From NCBI GenBank assembly GCA_002067065.1, contig MVPY01000025.1, positions 63,501-127,500 on the forward strand: a stretch of DNA of 64,000 nt. Direction: 5' to 3'. Below the pieces are notes generated by a model, which saw only the letters and a list, made by a program, of their open reading frames with translations, was not told where the DNA came from and did no database searches. The stretch comes from Methanobacterium sp. PtaB.Bin024 (lineage in GTDB: Archaea > Methanobacteriota > Methanobacteria > Methanobacteriales > Methanobacteriaceae). Both the position numbers and the translations under genes were made by a program. This document shows positions 1-11,571 of this stretch, in pieces; positions within the stretch are counted from its first letter, which is position 1; every line of letters starts with the position of its first letter.

Positions 1-267
1 ATCCTCGCCAATGATGGTTGTTTCGCCAGTTTTATCATTTTCACCAGTAATATTCCTAACGGTTTGTGCGCTTTTAGTTTGTGATCCTTTAAGGGTCACT
101 GACAGAAAATCCAGAAAACAGAGTTTGGCTTGTCTGACCACATCTGCAGGGAGATTCTGGTATTTAGTGGATTTAACAAATTCAGCCAACTTTTCGGTAG
201 TTTTCTGGTTTTTTTCGGTGATTTCTTCCAAATTGTTGTTTATTCCACCAGGGTCTTCAGTAACCAT
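1..267 (-). CDS. MmgE/PrpD family protein, N-terminal part (runs off the window)
   Basis: Only the first 89 codons lie in the window, and the gene continues past base 1. The start is the ATG at 265-267; an in-frame stop lies a little upstream and no other ATG is available. Residues 20-60 read as a typical opening of the MmgE/PrpD fold (AEFVKSTKYQNLPADVVRQA, then a KLCFLDFL stretch). Members of this family are 2-methylcitrate dehydratases, cis-aconitate decarboxylases or uncharacterised relatives. The gene is co-directional with tiaS and 67 bases downstream of it. The first 18 residues are polar and low in complexity. The substrate cannot be told from this fragment. Confidence 0.75.
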   Translation of the reverse strand, partial: MVTEDPGGINNNLEEITEKNQKTTEKLAEFVKSTKYQNLPADVVRQAKLCFLDFLSVTLKGSQTKSAQTVRNITGENDKTGETTIIGED

Positions 268-322
268 TTTTTCAGAACCTAAGTCCTTTTTATCAATTTT
301 TAGAACCTAAATCTCCCTTATC
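268..322. repeat. imperfect 29-bp tandem repeat before the MmgE/PrpD start
   Basis: Two imperfect units sit side by side, at 268-296 and 297-322. Both carry AGAACCTAA flanked by T-runs and end in TTATC. The repeat fills nearly the whole gap between the end of tiaS and the MmgE/PrpD start, so it lies in the leader of the latter. Seen directly; function unknown. Confidence 0.6.
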
Positions 323-334
323 AGTTTCCGGAAG

Positions 335-1639
335 CTACGTCCCTCTCACCAGAGGTTTGCTCAAATGACGTCGAGCAGAGGGTGGAACCTCATAAAAACC
401 TTTTTTAAGGGTTCTTTCAACTTCTACTTTTTCTTTTGCATCGCTGCGAATTTTATTCCCACATCGAGGGCATTTATAACCTTTACCTGTCCCTGCAGAT
501 TTCATACGTTTCCCACATTCACAGAGGGGATTGACATATTCGTATAGGGGTGCTAGGTTAATGATCTGGATTTTCTCCACATTCAATGTTCCTTTTCGTC
601 CTATTCCTCCATATACTATCAATTGGTCTCCAGGAACTAGCTGACGTACCACTTCTCGAAACTGCTTGGTAGGTTCATAGGCAGCACATTCTACTTCTCC
701 AGATTCATCTATCAGAGTGAAAATGACATGTCCTCCCTCAATAACCACTGGAAAATCTTTTACTTGGCCTTTGACAATGTAACACTGGAATTGTTCCATC
801 TTTCCAATGTTTTCTGCAACTTGCAGGTGCATGTCAGTATGCTGGTTAGTTAAAAATACCATGGAACGTTCTATGGGTTCAGAGACCTTCACCAGTTTCT
901 GAGCCTCTAGGACTGCATCTTCTTTTTCACCCCGAATACCATAAAGCACTGGACATGGTGTGTGTGGAGTAATGGCCATATATCCTTCATCTAAATTATC
1001 AAATGTATCCGGATAAGTTTTCCTGTCCATTTCCCGGACAGATTCTGCATCAACTAGTCGTTTTTTACCATAATTTGCCGGGTCACGGTAGGCCAGTAAT
1101 TCATAGGTGACATCATTCAAGGGACAACCAATGGCAGCTAAGGAGCCAATAACTCCCCTTCCTTTTTTAAACTTGAATAATTCTGCCCCCAATTTATCTG
1201 CTAATTCTTCAGCTTCATCCTGTTTTACTATGGTTCTAATGGTTTTCATGGCGAAGCTCTGAAGTTCAGGAGTTATCTTTCCCTCATAAAATACCAAGCC
1301 AGGATTGGTTTTAGGATCTTCCATCATTGATAATTCTTTTACCATGTTAAAAATAAGTTTTTTAGCATCAATAATATCTTTTTTTGAATTTAAAACCATT
1401 TTAAACGACACTGCACCATTTCCCCTGGTTTTATGGGGTGCAAATGGGTTCAGGCGTATTAGGTGTGGTGGACTATCTACCCTGAAACCACAAGCTTTAA
1501 GTCGGTCCATAATCACACAACATATATATGTGGTGCACATTCCACTACTAGAATCTGTGTCATCCATACCAACATAAACTTTAAACGAATCTGAATTAAC
1601 TGGGTTAAAATCTGAATTAACTGTATCACTATTATTCAT
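335..1639 (-). CDS. tiaS: tRNA(Ile2) 2-agmatinylcytidine synthetase TiaS
   Basis: TiaS couples agmatine to C34 of the AUA-decoding tRNA-Ile at the expense of ATP, so the anticodon reads AUA and not AUG. The 434-residue protein shows the family signature GMDDTDS at residues 24-30, an OB-fold-like segment near residues 300-360, and a C-terminal zinc ribbon with CECGKRM and CPRCG pairs. I chose the ATG at 1639 because GGTGAT lies 7 nt upstream. Two earlier in-frame ATGs at 1678 and 1666 would make the gene overlap the divergent HTH gene and add residues before the usual start. The function is essential in archaea lacking TilS. High certainty of family. Confidence 0.95.
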   Translation of the reverse strand: MNNSDTVNSDFNPVNSDSFKVYVGMDDTDSSSGMCTTYICCVIMDRLKACGFRVDSPPHLIRLNPFAPHKTRGNGAVSFKMVLNSKKDIIDAKKLIFNMVKELSMMEDPKTNPGLVFYEGKITPELQSFAMKTIRTIVKQDEAEELADKLGAELFKFKKGRGVIGSLAAIGCPLNDVTYELLAYRDPANYGKKRLVDAESVREMDRKTYPDTFDNLDEGYMAITPHTPCPVLYGIRGEKEDAVLEAQKLVKVSEPIERSMVFLTNQHTDMHLQVAENIGKMEQFQCYIVKGQVKDFPVVIEGGHVIFTLIDESGEVECAAYEPTKQFREVVRQLVPGDQLIVYGGIGRKGTLNVEKIQIINLAPLYEYVNPLCECGKRMKSAGTGKGYKCPRCGNKIRSDAKEKVEVERTLKKGFYEVPPSARRHLSKPLVRGT

Positions 1640-1664
1640 TTCAAAAATCACCGGGTGTTTTTTC
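1640..1664. promoter_or_regulatory. 25-bp divergent intergenic with back-to-back ribosome binding sites
   Basis: The minus-strand GGTGAT for tiaS (1647-1652) abuts the plus-strand GGGTG for the HTH gene (1653-1657). Each is exactly 7 nt from its start codon. CACC-G-GGTG forms a perfect dyad centred on 1653. There is no room for promoters between the genes, so they must lie inside the opposing coding regions. Confidence 0.7.
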
Positions 1665-2636
<972 letters not shown>

Positions 2637-2757
2637 TCAAATCAAATTTTTATATTATTCCTAATTTTTATAAATAAAAGAAGTATTTTTTATATTTTTT
2701 TAATAAAAGAAGAATTAATAAAAAAATTTATGGAAAAGTAGTTTTCAGAACGTTCTT

Positions 2758-3513
2758 TCATCGTTCAGCTAATTTAAGGAAGGTTTCTTCAGCTTCAACC
2801 TCAGAAGCTATACCCACGGCCACTATATCCACAAAATCTAAGGTTTTTAGGTAATCAAAGGCATCATTAGGGGTCATTATTCCCGCAGCCAGTACCTTCT
2901 TGGCCATCACTGTTTTATCCAGATTCATGATTAATTCTCTGAACTTGGCCCTATCTTCTGGTCCATGAGTATCACAATCCATCAAATATCCCAGACGATT
3001 AACTGGAACACCATAAATCTGGAAATCATTTAAAACAGGTGAATCTAAAAGTTTCCTGGTTGTTTTAAATGGTGTATGGGTTACCAAACCTGGAATAGCC
3101 CCACTATCATTTATCACATCCAGTTTTTCACCTAACAAATCCCAGTTGCACTGGTCAGTAACCGATGCATGTAATAATATGGCCTTGGCATCTAATTGTG
3201 TGAGAAGTTCTACATCATCAACACCCTCTTCAGGGTCTGGACGAATTGTAGCTACAATATCCATGGGAAACCCTTCATCACGTGCTATTTGAAGGGCTTC
3301 AACCACTGGGGGGTAGGGTAAAAGCTGTATTCCCCGTACTCCCAACTGGTAGGATTTGGCTATGATACTGGCCATGGCTTCTGGCTTTCGGTAGAGATCC
3401 AGAATATAAAGTCTGGCGCGATGTCCAAACTGTGGTGCTCCAATAAAGGGGGAAGTTCCCAGCAAAGTTCTGGGCAGTTTTTGGCCATTTATTTCAATAA
3501 AACCTTCTAACAT
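2758..3513 (-). CDS. conserved methanogen protein with TIM-barrel-like pattern
   Basis: I do not recognise a named function for this 251-residue protein. It has alternating strand/helix segments typical of a TIM barrel (GVRGIQLLPYPP, MDIVATIRPDP, AKAILLHASV, IPGLVTHTPF, VMAKKVLAAGIMTP, DFVDIVAVGI). The ending AVGIASEVEAEETF resembles aldo/keto-reductase-like or aldolase-like enzymes. No signal peptide or membrane segment is visible. It lies 14 nt downstream of a YbjQ-family gene on the same strand and is probably cotranscribed with it. A metabolic enzyme is an inference only. Confidence 0.75.
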   Translation of the reverse strand: MLEGFIEINGQKLPRTLLGTSPFIGAPQFGHRARLYILDLYRKPEAMASIIAKSYQLGVRGIQLLPYPPVVEALQIARDEGFPMDIVATIRPDPEEGVDDVELLTQLDAKAILLHASVTDQCNWDLLGEKLDVINDSGAIPGLVTHTPFKTTRKLLDSPVLNDFQIYGVPVNRLGYLMDCDTHGPEDRAKFRELIMNLDKTVMAKKVLAAGIMTPNDAFDYLKTLDFVDIVAVGIASEVEAEETFLKLAER

Positions 3514-3527
3514 TACAATCTTTACCT

Positions 3528-3869
3528 TTATTCAACTTTTTGAGCCACTACAGCAGTTCCATAAACCAGGATCTCTTGCATGATGTCAGAGATATCGTTG
3601 GAATCATAGCGGGCACTGATTATGGCATTGGCTCCCATGGCCTTGGCATGGTCCATGGCTCTGTGAAGGGCTTCTTCTCGGGTTTCTTCCATCATACTAA
3701 CATATTCCTTAATTTCCCCACCGAACATGGAACGTATCCCTGCACCTATCTGCCCACCAACACCTCTGCTGCGTACGGTGAGTCCATATACAAAGCCTTT
3801 AGTTTCGGTAATTTCATGTCCTGGTATGTAGTTTGAGCTTACAATAATGTATTCATCCACTGAAACCAT
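3528..3869 (-). CDS. YbjQ/UPF0145 family protein (heavy-metal-binding-like domain)
   Basis: 113 residues matching the YbjQ family: an early ETKGFVYGLTVRSR strand, a central EMMEETREEALHRAMDHA-type helix (here MMEETREEALHRAMDHA), AMGANAIISARYD, and a closing YGTAVVAQ strand. The family forms pentamers; its biochemical role is unproven. The start at the ATG of 3869 is favoured by GGAGG with 7 nt spacing over the TTG at 3875. It heads a two-gene unit with the TIM-barrel-like gene. Family assignment is firm, function open. Confidence 0.88.
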   Translation of the reverse strand: MVSVDEYIIVSSNYIPGHEITETKGFVYGLTVRSRGVGGQIGAGIRSMFGGEIKEYVSMMEETREEALHRAMDHAKAMGANAIISARYDSNDISDIMQEILVYGTAVVAQKVE

Positions 3870-5830
<1,961 letters not shown>

Positions 5831-5947
5831 TCATTGTCTTTAAAATCAGCTTTTAAACCATTTTTTATCTATTTTTTTTTATCTTATTTTGATTTTAGGT
5901 TATTATGTGCAGTTAAATCGTTGTCTGGTAATTATGTTATTCAGTAA

Positions 5948-6391
5948 TTAGATTATCCGATAATTGATCATTTCCCCGAAAGTATCATAACCTATCATAC
6001 TTTCTTCGGTGTAAGGTTGGGCAATTATCAAATGGAACAGGCCATTCTTGGCAAAAAAGTGCAAATCTGCAGTAGAGGGAGTAGCATTTGGAATGGGATG
6101 GCTATGAACTGATCCCACTGTTTCAGTGGTCATGGGCATCATGAATGTTTTCATAACCGCACTCTGATTTGAGGTTTCACCAGGTAAGAAAACAAGACCC
6201 TCTACCTTTAAAACTCCTTCATGGATTTTTCCTTCCAGCATGGCCATGAATTCCAGAGGATGGGATTGCCTGGCTATTTGGATTATTTCATCCACAACTT
6301 CTCTGTCTATGAGAATTTCCTGGAAATCTTTACCCTGGTTTCCCAGGAGGATCCCTATAATTCTGTCAACCCAACCTTTTTTTTCATTCAT
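5948..6391 (-). CDS. JAMM/MPN-domain metalloprotease-like protein
   Basis: A 147-residue single-domain MPN protein. The zinc motif is complete: E47, then H96 and H98 in GSVHSHP, and S106 and D109 in TPSTADL. JAMM proteins cleave isopeptide bonds of ubiquitin-like proteins; archaeal versions act on SAMP conjugates or on sulfur-carrier fusions. Its actual substrate here is not shown. A small ubiquitin-like carrier is encoded elsewhere in the window (52627-52827), a possible partner by inference only. It lies 61 nt downstream of thg1 on the same strand. Confidence 0.88.
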   Translation of the reverse strand: MNEKKGWVDRIIGILLGNQGKDFQEILIDREVVDEIIQIARQSHPLEFMAMLEGKIHEGVLKVEGLVFLPGETSNQSAVMKTFMMPMTTETVGSVHSHPIPNATPSTADLHFFAKNGLFHLIIAQPYTEESMIGYDTFGEMINYRII

Positions 6392-6452
6392 AGGATCAGT
6401 TTGTGATGGTTGTATTAATATATATCAACTAGTTCTTCATTCACATGACCCA

Positions 6453-7196
6453 TCAGATTATGGATTTTTCATTGAAAAATTTCTCATCAAACATGGGCAG
6501 ATCCCAGTCAATGGTAATTTTATTCCGTTGAGATGTAACCTTTTCATGGGTTAAAGGGTTCAAACCTTCAACTTCAACTTTTCTCGTGTATAACCCAATC
6601 CCCCTTCTCTGCCAGGCAGGCATCTGGGCCAGGTTAATGCCCTGTTGAAAGAGAATTTCATGCAATTGATTGCTTTTCTTTTTATGAAGGAGAGTCATGG
6701 TTTCCTCTTTAGAATGCTCCTTTCTCAGTGTCCAGTAAGAATATCCATTCAAACAGTTTCTCCATGCTTCCATCTGCCTTTCTTTGAAATATGCAATAAC
6801 TCCCTTCCTGGAAAGGGGGATAACTCTTGAATCAAACGAAATAGAAGCTGTTTCATCAAAAAGTCCAGAAAAACGTTCTCTTCCCATAATTTCACGAGTG
6901 AATGCCCCACTCATGAAACTGGCCATAACTGAATCAATTTTCTCTACTCTTCCTGCAAAAGGAACCTCTCCCAGAAGTAAACTGATTTCATCGGAGAAAA
7001 TGTATATAAATCTGGGATTGAACTCCTTGAAAAGATGGTGGGATGCTTCTGCAAGGATTTCAGCAAATTCCAGGTCATAGGGTTTTTCAAACTCCAGTTT
7101 ACGTGATAATTGCGAAAAATTCCTGCCATCAAGCCTTACCGCGATATTGGAAGTGCAGGGAACCTTTAAATTGGAAAATATTTCACACTCTTTCAT
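6453..7196 (-). CDS. thg1: Thg1-family tRNA(His) guanylyltransferase / 3'-5' polymerase
   Basis: Thg1 proteins add nucleotides in the 3'-5' direction, classically G-1 of tRNA-His; archaeal members also repair tRNA 5' ends in template-dependent fashion. The 247-residue protein has the metal-binding motifs RLDGRNF (D23) and FSDEISLLL (D69), spaced as in the palm domain, plus a tRNA-binding helical C-terminus containing KKKSNQLHEIL. The start ATG has no clear ribosome binding site, so the message may be leaderless. Family assignment is strong. Confidence 0.9.
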   Translation of the reverse strand: MKECEIFSNLKVPCTSNIAVRLDGRNFSQLSRKLEFEKPYDLEFAEILAEASHHLFKEFNPRFIYIFSDEISLLLGEVPFAGRVEKIDSVMASFMSGAFTREIMGRERFSGLFDETASISFDSRVIPLSRKGVIAYFKERQMEAWRNCLNGYSYWTLRKEHSKEETMTLLHKKKSNQLHEILFQQGINLAQMPAWQRRGIGLYTRKVEVEGLNPLTHEKVTSQRNKITIDWDLPMFDEKFFNEKSII

Positions 7197-7523
7197 CTAA
7201 TCAACAAAGATTTCTTTTTTAGAATTTATTAGAATTAAATGTTAATTTTAATATTTTTCTTTCAATTTTAATATTTTTTTATAACAATGTTATAATTAAT
7301 TTTGTTATCTGAAAGTTATCTGAATTATATGGATTTAAACGAATATGGACTTATGAAAGTTTTTTTTGAAAGGATGGGATTGAATAAAATTTCATCAAGA
7401 TTATGTGCACAAAAATGGAATTCACTAACTAAAAAGAAGTTCAATAATAAAAATAAGTTCAATAGAAGAGTTCAGTAAAATAAAGGATTATTTATTTAAA
7501 AAAGATTTTTGAATTGATTTAAT
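7197..7523. other. 327-bp AT-rich intergenic
   Basis: Lies upstream of thg1 and downstream of nadX, both on the minus strand. It has T-rich runs and an imperfect repeat of TTTTAATATTTTT near 7246-7278. A 49-codon plus-strand reading frame (7329-7478) lacks a ribosome binding site and I do not call it a gene. Confidence 0.45.
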
Positions 7524-8288
7524 TCAGGTTCCTATCAGTAAATTTTCGTTAAGACTGTTTAACAGTTTAATGGCAGAATAAGCAGCCATAACACTTGTTT
7601 TAGGGTTCATGGAACATCTGAGGTTGCTGGTTACGGTGTGGAATTCTCCGAAATCTCCCACCACTTCCAATTCATGCATGTTCCGATCTACTTGGGGGTC
7701 TGCAATGATTTTAACCTCAATTTCTTGACCAGCAGCCATACTAACTGTAGCAGCTACATTGATGTTTAAGGGGAATTTTTGGACAGCTTCTGTGGCCTTT
7801 CCCTGGTAGAGGATGGTTTTTTTTTCGGTGGTGATCCCAAGTGAACGGGGTGGTTTCCTAGTTACCAAAGTAACTCGTTGGATTTTGCCTAAAGATGCAG
7901 CTTTGATTCCGTCAAGACCTACTATCGCGCCTGAAGGAGCATATATCTTACAGTTGTTTTTTTTAGCCAGTTTTTCCAGTTTTAGTCTGGTTTCTGGATT
8001 TAGTAGGCCCCCAACACTCATAACAATAACATCTTTACCTTCTTTAAGGATAATGGGAACCGTTTCCTCTACAGCTTTAGGTGATGCAGCTTCAATTACC
8101 AGATCCACATGGCTTAACATGTCTTTCAGGTCAAGAACCACTCTCCCATCAACTTGTGATGCGAGATTTTCGGCTCTTTCCATGTCCCGGTCGTAAAAAT
8201 ATTTTATTTCAACACCCAGTTTTCCTTCACTGGCGAAATTTGTTATAATGTTAGCTATGGCACCGCATCCCAGGATACCAACTATCAT
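7524..8288 (-). CDS. nadX: L-aspartate dehydrogenase
   Basis: NadX oxidises L-aspartate to iminoaspartate with NAD(P), feeding quinolinate and NAD synthesis in place of the oxidase NadB. The 254-residue protein begins with a Rossmann motif GILGCGAIANII, has the family stretch EAASPKAVEE and VIVMSVGGLL, then SGAIVGLDGIKAA, and the C-terminal substrate domain with FPLNINVAATVSMAAG. Its ATG is only 4 nt after the stop of the PRC-barrel gene, and its ribosome binding site GGAGAT lies within that gene's end, which suggests coupled translation. Firm. Confidence 0.94.
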   Translation of the reverse strand: MIVGILGCGAIANIITNFASEGKLGVEIKYFYDRDMERAENLASQVDGRVVLDLKDMLSHVDLVIEAASPKAVEETVPIILKEGKDVIVMSVGGLLNPETRLKLEKLAKKNNCKIYAPSGAIVGLDGIKAASLGKIQRVTLVTRKPPRSLGITTEKKTILYQGKATEAVQKFPLNINVAATVSMAAGQEIEVKIIADPQVDRNMHELEVVGDFGEFHTVTSNLRCSMNPKTSVMAAYSAIKLLNSLNENLLIGT

Positions 8289-8292
8289 TTAT

Positions 8293-8622
8293 TTATATCT
8301 CCGCACTGGCAGGTTTGCTGGGTTCTTTTATTTCTGGACTTATAAGTAAAATATCTCCAACTGCCTGAACTCGATCATAAGGTATTTCTACAGTTCCTTC
8401 CTCTTTTAAAGGTCGGATTTCATCTCCTTCAGGAACTATTCTTATGCTTTTTGTTATAACGTCTTTAATACCAACACTTTTCTTGTCAGGGTTCAGGGCA
8501 ACAGCTTTTAGGGTTGAAACCCTGCCTTTTTTAATGTTTAAGATCACGTCCTGAATGCGTCCCACGTACTTTCCGCGGGTGGTGTATACATCTAAGTTAT
8601 ATAGGTTTGTCAGTTCCACCAT
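8293..8622 (-). CDS. PRC-barrel domain protein
   Basis: A 109-residue protein whose first 80 residues form a PRC barrel (NLYNLDVYTTRGKYVGRIQD opening), a fold related to RimM and photosynthetic reaction-centre H subunits. Archaeal stand-alone PRC-barrel proteins are implicated in cell-division protein interaction or RNA binding; the role here is unknown. The start ATG at 8622 has AGGTGG 5 nt away; a longer frame from 8694 would add a non-conserved 24-residue tail. It is the first gene of a unit with nadX. Confidence 0.88.
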   Translation of the reverse strand: MVELTNLYNLDVYTTRGKYVGRIQDVILNIKKGRVSTLKAVALNPDKKSVGIKDVITKSIRIVPEGDEIRPLKEEGTVEIPYDRVQAVGDILLISPEIKEPSKPASAEI

Positions 8623-8951
8623 CTTTCCACCTCTCATTTTTTGGCACATGCCCCGGTCTTTTGAAAACCCATCTACATGCATCTCAGGGTGCACCGTTAA
8701 CTAAATTAAATTAAAATCTTCCCTGTACTTAAATATTTCGAAAGAAGAGGTTATTTTCATCAAATTATTAATCAATATTAAGAGTAGTACCGGTAAATCA
8801 AGCAAGTCTTTCAATAATTTTAATAACATCCAGAGATAAAATATGTAGCCCTAAAGAAGTATTAAAGCATAAAAGATAATGTAACTTTGATGTGGTTCTA
8901 ATACTGAAGTTAATTTAAAATGATTTAAACAATCTATGGTTAGGTGCTCTA
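8623..8951. other. 329-bp divergent intergenic
   Basis: Separates the PRC-barrel/nadX unit (minus) from the tRNA-binding protein gene (plus). The portion 8623-8700 is relatively GC-rich and contains GGTGCACC and GGCATGTGCC palindromes that would fall in the 5' leader of the PRC-barrel transcript. The rest is AT-rich. No RNA gene or ORF is supported. Confidence 0.45.
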
Positions 8952-9677
8952 ATGTGGGATACCAGTGAAGATTACAGGCTCTTGGTGGCGGAAAAATCCA
9001 TTGAACTTTTCCTGAAGACCATTGAGGGCGCTAATTTAAAAGGTAAATGGAATAAAAAACAGGCATTACAGGCTGCCAGAAAAATGACATCTGAAATTCA
9101 AACCCTTTACTATTCATACCTATCACCAGTTGAGATGACAGAAACTCCTCAAATGGTTTTACTGGAAAAACAGGCAGATGAAATAAAAGAAGCCCTTGGG
9201 GGAGATCTATGGCACAAACAATTTTTGGAACTGGTCACTCGTGATGAGAAAGAAAAGCTGGAAGAAGCAATAGCCAAGATAAAGTTCTTCTTTAAAACAA
9301 TATATGGACTAAAAGAACGCCTAAGTTTGGGTGAGATTAAAGATCCGGTGATGGGTATAGATATTAAAAAAGGAGAAATTTTAAGTGTCTCCAAGCACCC
9401 CCAGGCTGATCAGCTCCTTGTGTGCAATGTGAATTTACAACAACGGGCCATCACTGTTGTAACCAATGATCTTGAAGTTAAGGAAGGTAACGAGGTGGCA
9501 GTGGCCATGCTTCCTCCTGAAGTATTCATGGGAATAACCAGTGAAGGAATGTTTTTAGGTGCAGGTAAAGGGGTTCTTAAGGATGTAAAGGGAGATTTAG
9601 GGAAACTTCCCCAGGGTATTCCTCTTGATGCATTGAATGAGGCTAGAAATCTTGTGGAAACATTTTTAGACGGCTGA
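8952..9677 (+). CDS. tRNA-binding OB-fold domain protein (EMAP/Arc1-like)
   Basis: A 241-residue protein with a helical N-terminal part (1-125) and a C-terminal tRNA-binding OB fold (about 130-240) of the MetRS-beta/EMAPII/Arc1p type. Recognisable elements are GIDIKKGEILSVSKHPQADQLLVCNVN and the closing SEGMFLGAGKG segment. Such archaeal proteins are thought to assist aminoacyl-tRNA synthetases by delivering tRNA. The ATG has AGGTG 5 nt upstream. It appears monocistronic. The synthetase partner is not in this window. Confidence 0.85.
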   Translation: MWDTSEDYRLLVAEKSIELFLKTIEGANLKGKWNKKQALQAARKMTSEIQTLYYSYLSPVEMTETPQMVLLEKQADEIKEALGGDLWHKQFLELVTRDEKEKLEEAIAKIKFFFKTIYGLKERLSLGEIKDPVMGIDIKKGEILSVSKHPQADQLLVCNVNLQQRAITVVTNDLEVKEGNEVAVAMLPPEVFMGITSEGMFLGAGKGVLKDVKGDLGKLPQGIPLDALNEARNLVETFLDG

Positions 9678-9798
9678 AATTATTTTGTATTCCTTATAAT
9701 TCTTTCTATTCTTTTATTCTTTTTAGAGTTCTTGTTATGGAAACTGTTATTAAATTAAACTCAGGATTATGTGCGTGTAGTGTTTATAAGGATCGAAT

Positions 9799-11205
9799 TC
9801 AGCCGATGATCACCATTTTACTGCGGGTCATATCTTCTACAGCATATTTAACTCCTTCTTTGCCCATCCCACTCATTTTAAACCCTCCAAATGGCATGTT
9901 ATCCGTCCGGAATGTGGGTTGTTTATTGATGAGTACAGCGCCTGTTTCTATTCCATGCACAGCTATTTTGGCATTTTCTATATTCTGGGTGAAAACACCT
10001 GCTTGCAATCCATACTGGGTATTGTTAGCCACCTGAATGGCTTCATTTAGATTTTTAACCCTTATTATTGGGGCTACTGGGCCGAAAGTTTCCTTTTGAA
10101 CCAGTTTCATTTCTTCCTGGACATTATCAAGTACTGTGGCTTCATAAAAAGCTCCTTTTCGTCTACCTCCGCAGAGTAGTTGAGCTCCATTTCCAACAGC
10201 ATCATCAACAACTCTTTCCACATGGATAGCAGCTTCCTCGTCAATTAATGGACCGATATCTGTATCTGGATCCATTGGATCTCCCATCTTTAGTTTCCTG
10301 GTGGAAGATACAAGCTGGTCTGTGAATTGGTCAGCTATTTTTTCATGAAGAATGATCCTTTTTACACCCATACAAACCTGCCCTGCATTGAGGTATGCTC
10401 CACTTACCGCTGCTGTGACGGCAGCATCCAGATCTGCATCATCCATAACTAACAGAGGATCATTTCCTCCCAGTTCCATTGTTAGTTTTTTCATTCCAGC
10501 TTTTTGAACTATGGAAACTCCGGTGGGTATGCTTCCAGTGAAGGAAATTTTATTTATCAATGGGTTGGTTACCATTGCATCTCCTAAAGTTTCACCACTA
10601 CCAGTTACGCTGTTAACGGTTCCATCAGGTAGATGTTTTGCTAAAATCTCTGCCATCTTAAGGCTGGATAGGGGTGCTTTACTGGATGGTTTTAAAACCA
10701 CGGTGTTTTTGGCAGCCAGAGCAGGGGCTAACTTATGCATAGCCAGGTTCACTGGGTAGTTGAAAGGGGTTATTGCGGCAACCACTCCCAGAGGGATTTT
10801 CATTGTAAATCCAAAAACGTTTTTACCGGCAATGGCAGCATCCATGGGAACAGTTTCTCCATAGATCCTTTTCGATTCCTCTGCAGCCATAAGTAATGTT
10901 TGCAGGGATCTGTCCATTTCTATTTTAGAATCCCTTATTGGTTTCCCTGTTTCAAGGCATATGAGTTTAGATATTTCCTTAGATTTTTCCTTTAATTCAT
11001 GGTGGATATCGTAGAGTATTCTGGATACTTTACGAGAAGACATATCCTGCATGGATTTTTTGGCCTTATTAGCGGCGTTGATAGCATTTTTTACATCTTC
11101 ACGGTTTCCTTGAGGCACATGATCAACAATTTTATTGTTGAAGGGGTTTATAACAGCGATTTTTTCTTCTTTATCAGTTAATTTCCCGTTTATTAACATC
11201 TTCAT
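9799..11205 (-). CDS. NAD-dependent aldehyde dehydrogenase, CofA-like (lactaldehyde dehydrogenase)
   Basis: 468 residues of the ALDH superfamily. The catalytic Cys is in GQVCMGVKR (about 275), the general base Glu in TMELGGNDP (about 241), and a helix-strand near 140 has GVVAAITPFNYPVN. In methanogens the closest known type is lactaldehyde dehydrogenase, which makes lactate for the F420 side chain, but succinate-semialdehyde-type activity cannot be excluded from sequence. The start is placed at the ATG of 11205, 5 nt after GGCGAT; the longer frame to 11235 lacks such a site. Monocistronic. Confidence 0.88.
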   Translation of the reverse strand: MKMLINGKLTDKEEKIAVINPFNNKIVDHVPQGNREDVKNAINAANKAKKSMQDMSSRKVSRILYDIHHELKEKSKEISKLICLETGKPIRDSKIEMDRSLQTLLMAAEESKRIYGETVPMDAAIAGKNVFGFTMKIPLGVVAAITPFNYPVNLAMHKLAPALAAKNTVVLKPSSKAPLSSLKMAEILAKHLPDGTVNSVTGSGETLGDAMVTNPLINKISFTGSIPTGVSIVQKAGMKKLTMELGGNDPLLVMDDADLDAAVTAAVSGAYLNAGQVCMGVKRIILHEKIADQFTDQLVSSTRKLKMGDPMDPDTDIGPLIDEEAAIHVERVVDDAVGNGAQLLCGGRRKGAFYEATVLDNVQEEMKLVQKETFGPVAPIIRVKNLNEAIQVANNTQYGLQAGVFTQNIENAKIAVHGIETGAVLINKQPTFRTDNMPFGGFKMSGMGKEGVKYAVEDMTRSKMVIIG

Positions 11206-11347
11206 AAATATCGCCCAGTTAGCTGGAATTAACAAATTAAAAAAAGGTTTATTCGTCCAGTTGTTTAATTTTTGAATTACTGTATAAATACGATTTTAAA
11301 AAATTAAAAAGTAGGATCTAATTCTTAGATCACTGAATTAATTGGGT

Positions 11348-11545
11348 TTAGTTAAAACTTTGGTTAATTTCCTGAAGGCTGTTGTCAATGTCCTGAACTT
11401 CACTACCATTGGTCAGTTCATCGCCCATATCATGCACATAATTTCGGTAGACGATCATTGCTATTAGAACTATGACAATGATACCTCCAAATAGTAATAC
11501 AAATTCAGCAGAAGTCTGGGCTGCTTCATCTTCTATAATTCCCAT
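11348..11545 (-). CDS. class III signal peptide pilin-like protein
   Basis: A 65-residue archaeal type IV pilin-like subunit. The short N-terminus GIIEDEAAQ is followed by the class III prepilin motif QTSAEF and a hydrophobic helix VLLFGGIIVIVLIAMIVY, the arrangement processed by EppA-type prepilin peptidases. The C-terminus is short and acidic. The ATG at 11545 follows GGAGTGAT by 4 nt; the upstream GTG at 11554 lies within that site. It is 26 nt downstream of a TadC-like gene, so it belongs to a pilus gene pair. Confidence 0.87.
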   Translation of the reverse strand: MGIIEDEAAQTSAEFVLLFGGIIVIVLIAMIVYRNYVHDMGDELTNGSEVQDIDNSLQEINQSFN

Positions 11546-11571
11546 GTCTATCACTCCCGTAAATGCCCATA

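Noticed and set aside
11..310. 99-codon plus-strand frame at the window start
   Set aside because: It is antisense to the MmgE/PrpD gene, whose protein is clearly recognisable on the minus strand.
7329..7478. 49-codon frame on the plus strand between thg1 and nadX
   Set aside because: No ribosome binding site, very AT-rich, and no family recognised; likely chance.
8623..8694. N-terminal extension of the PRC-barrel gene
   Set aside because: The ATG at 8622 has a strong AGGTGG site and fits the domain start; the extension adds unconserved-looking residues.
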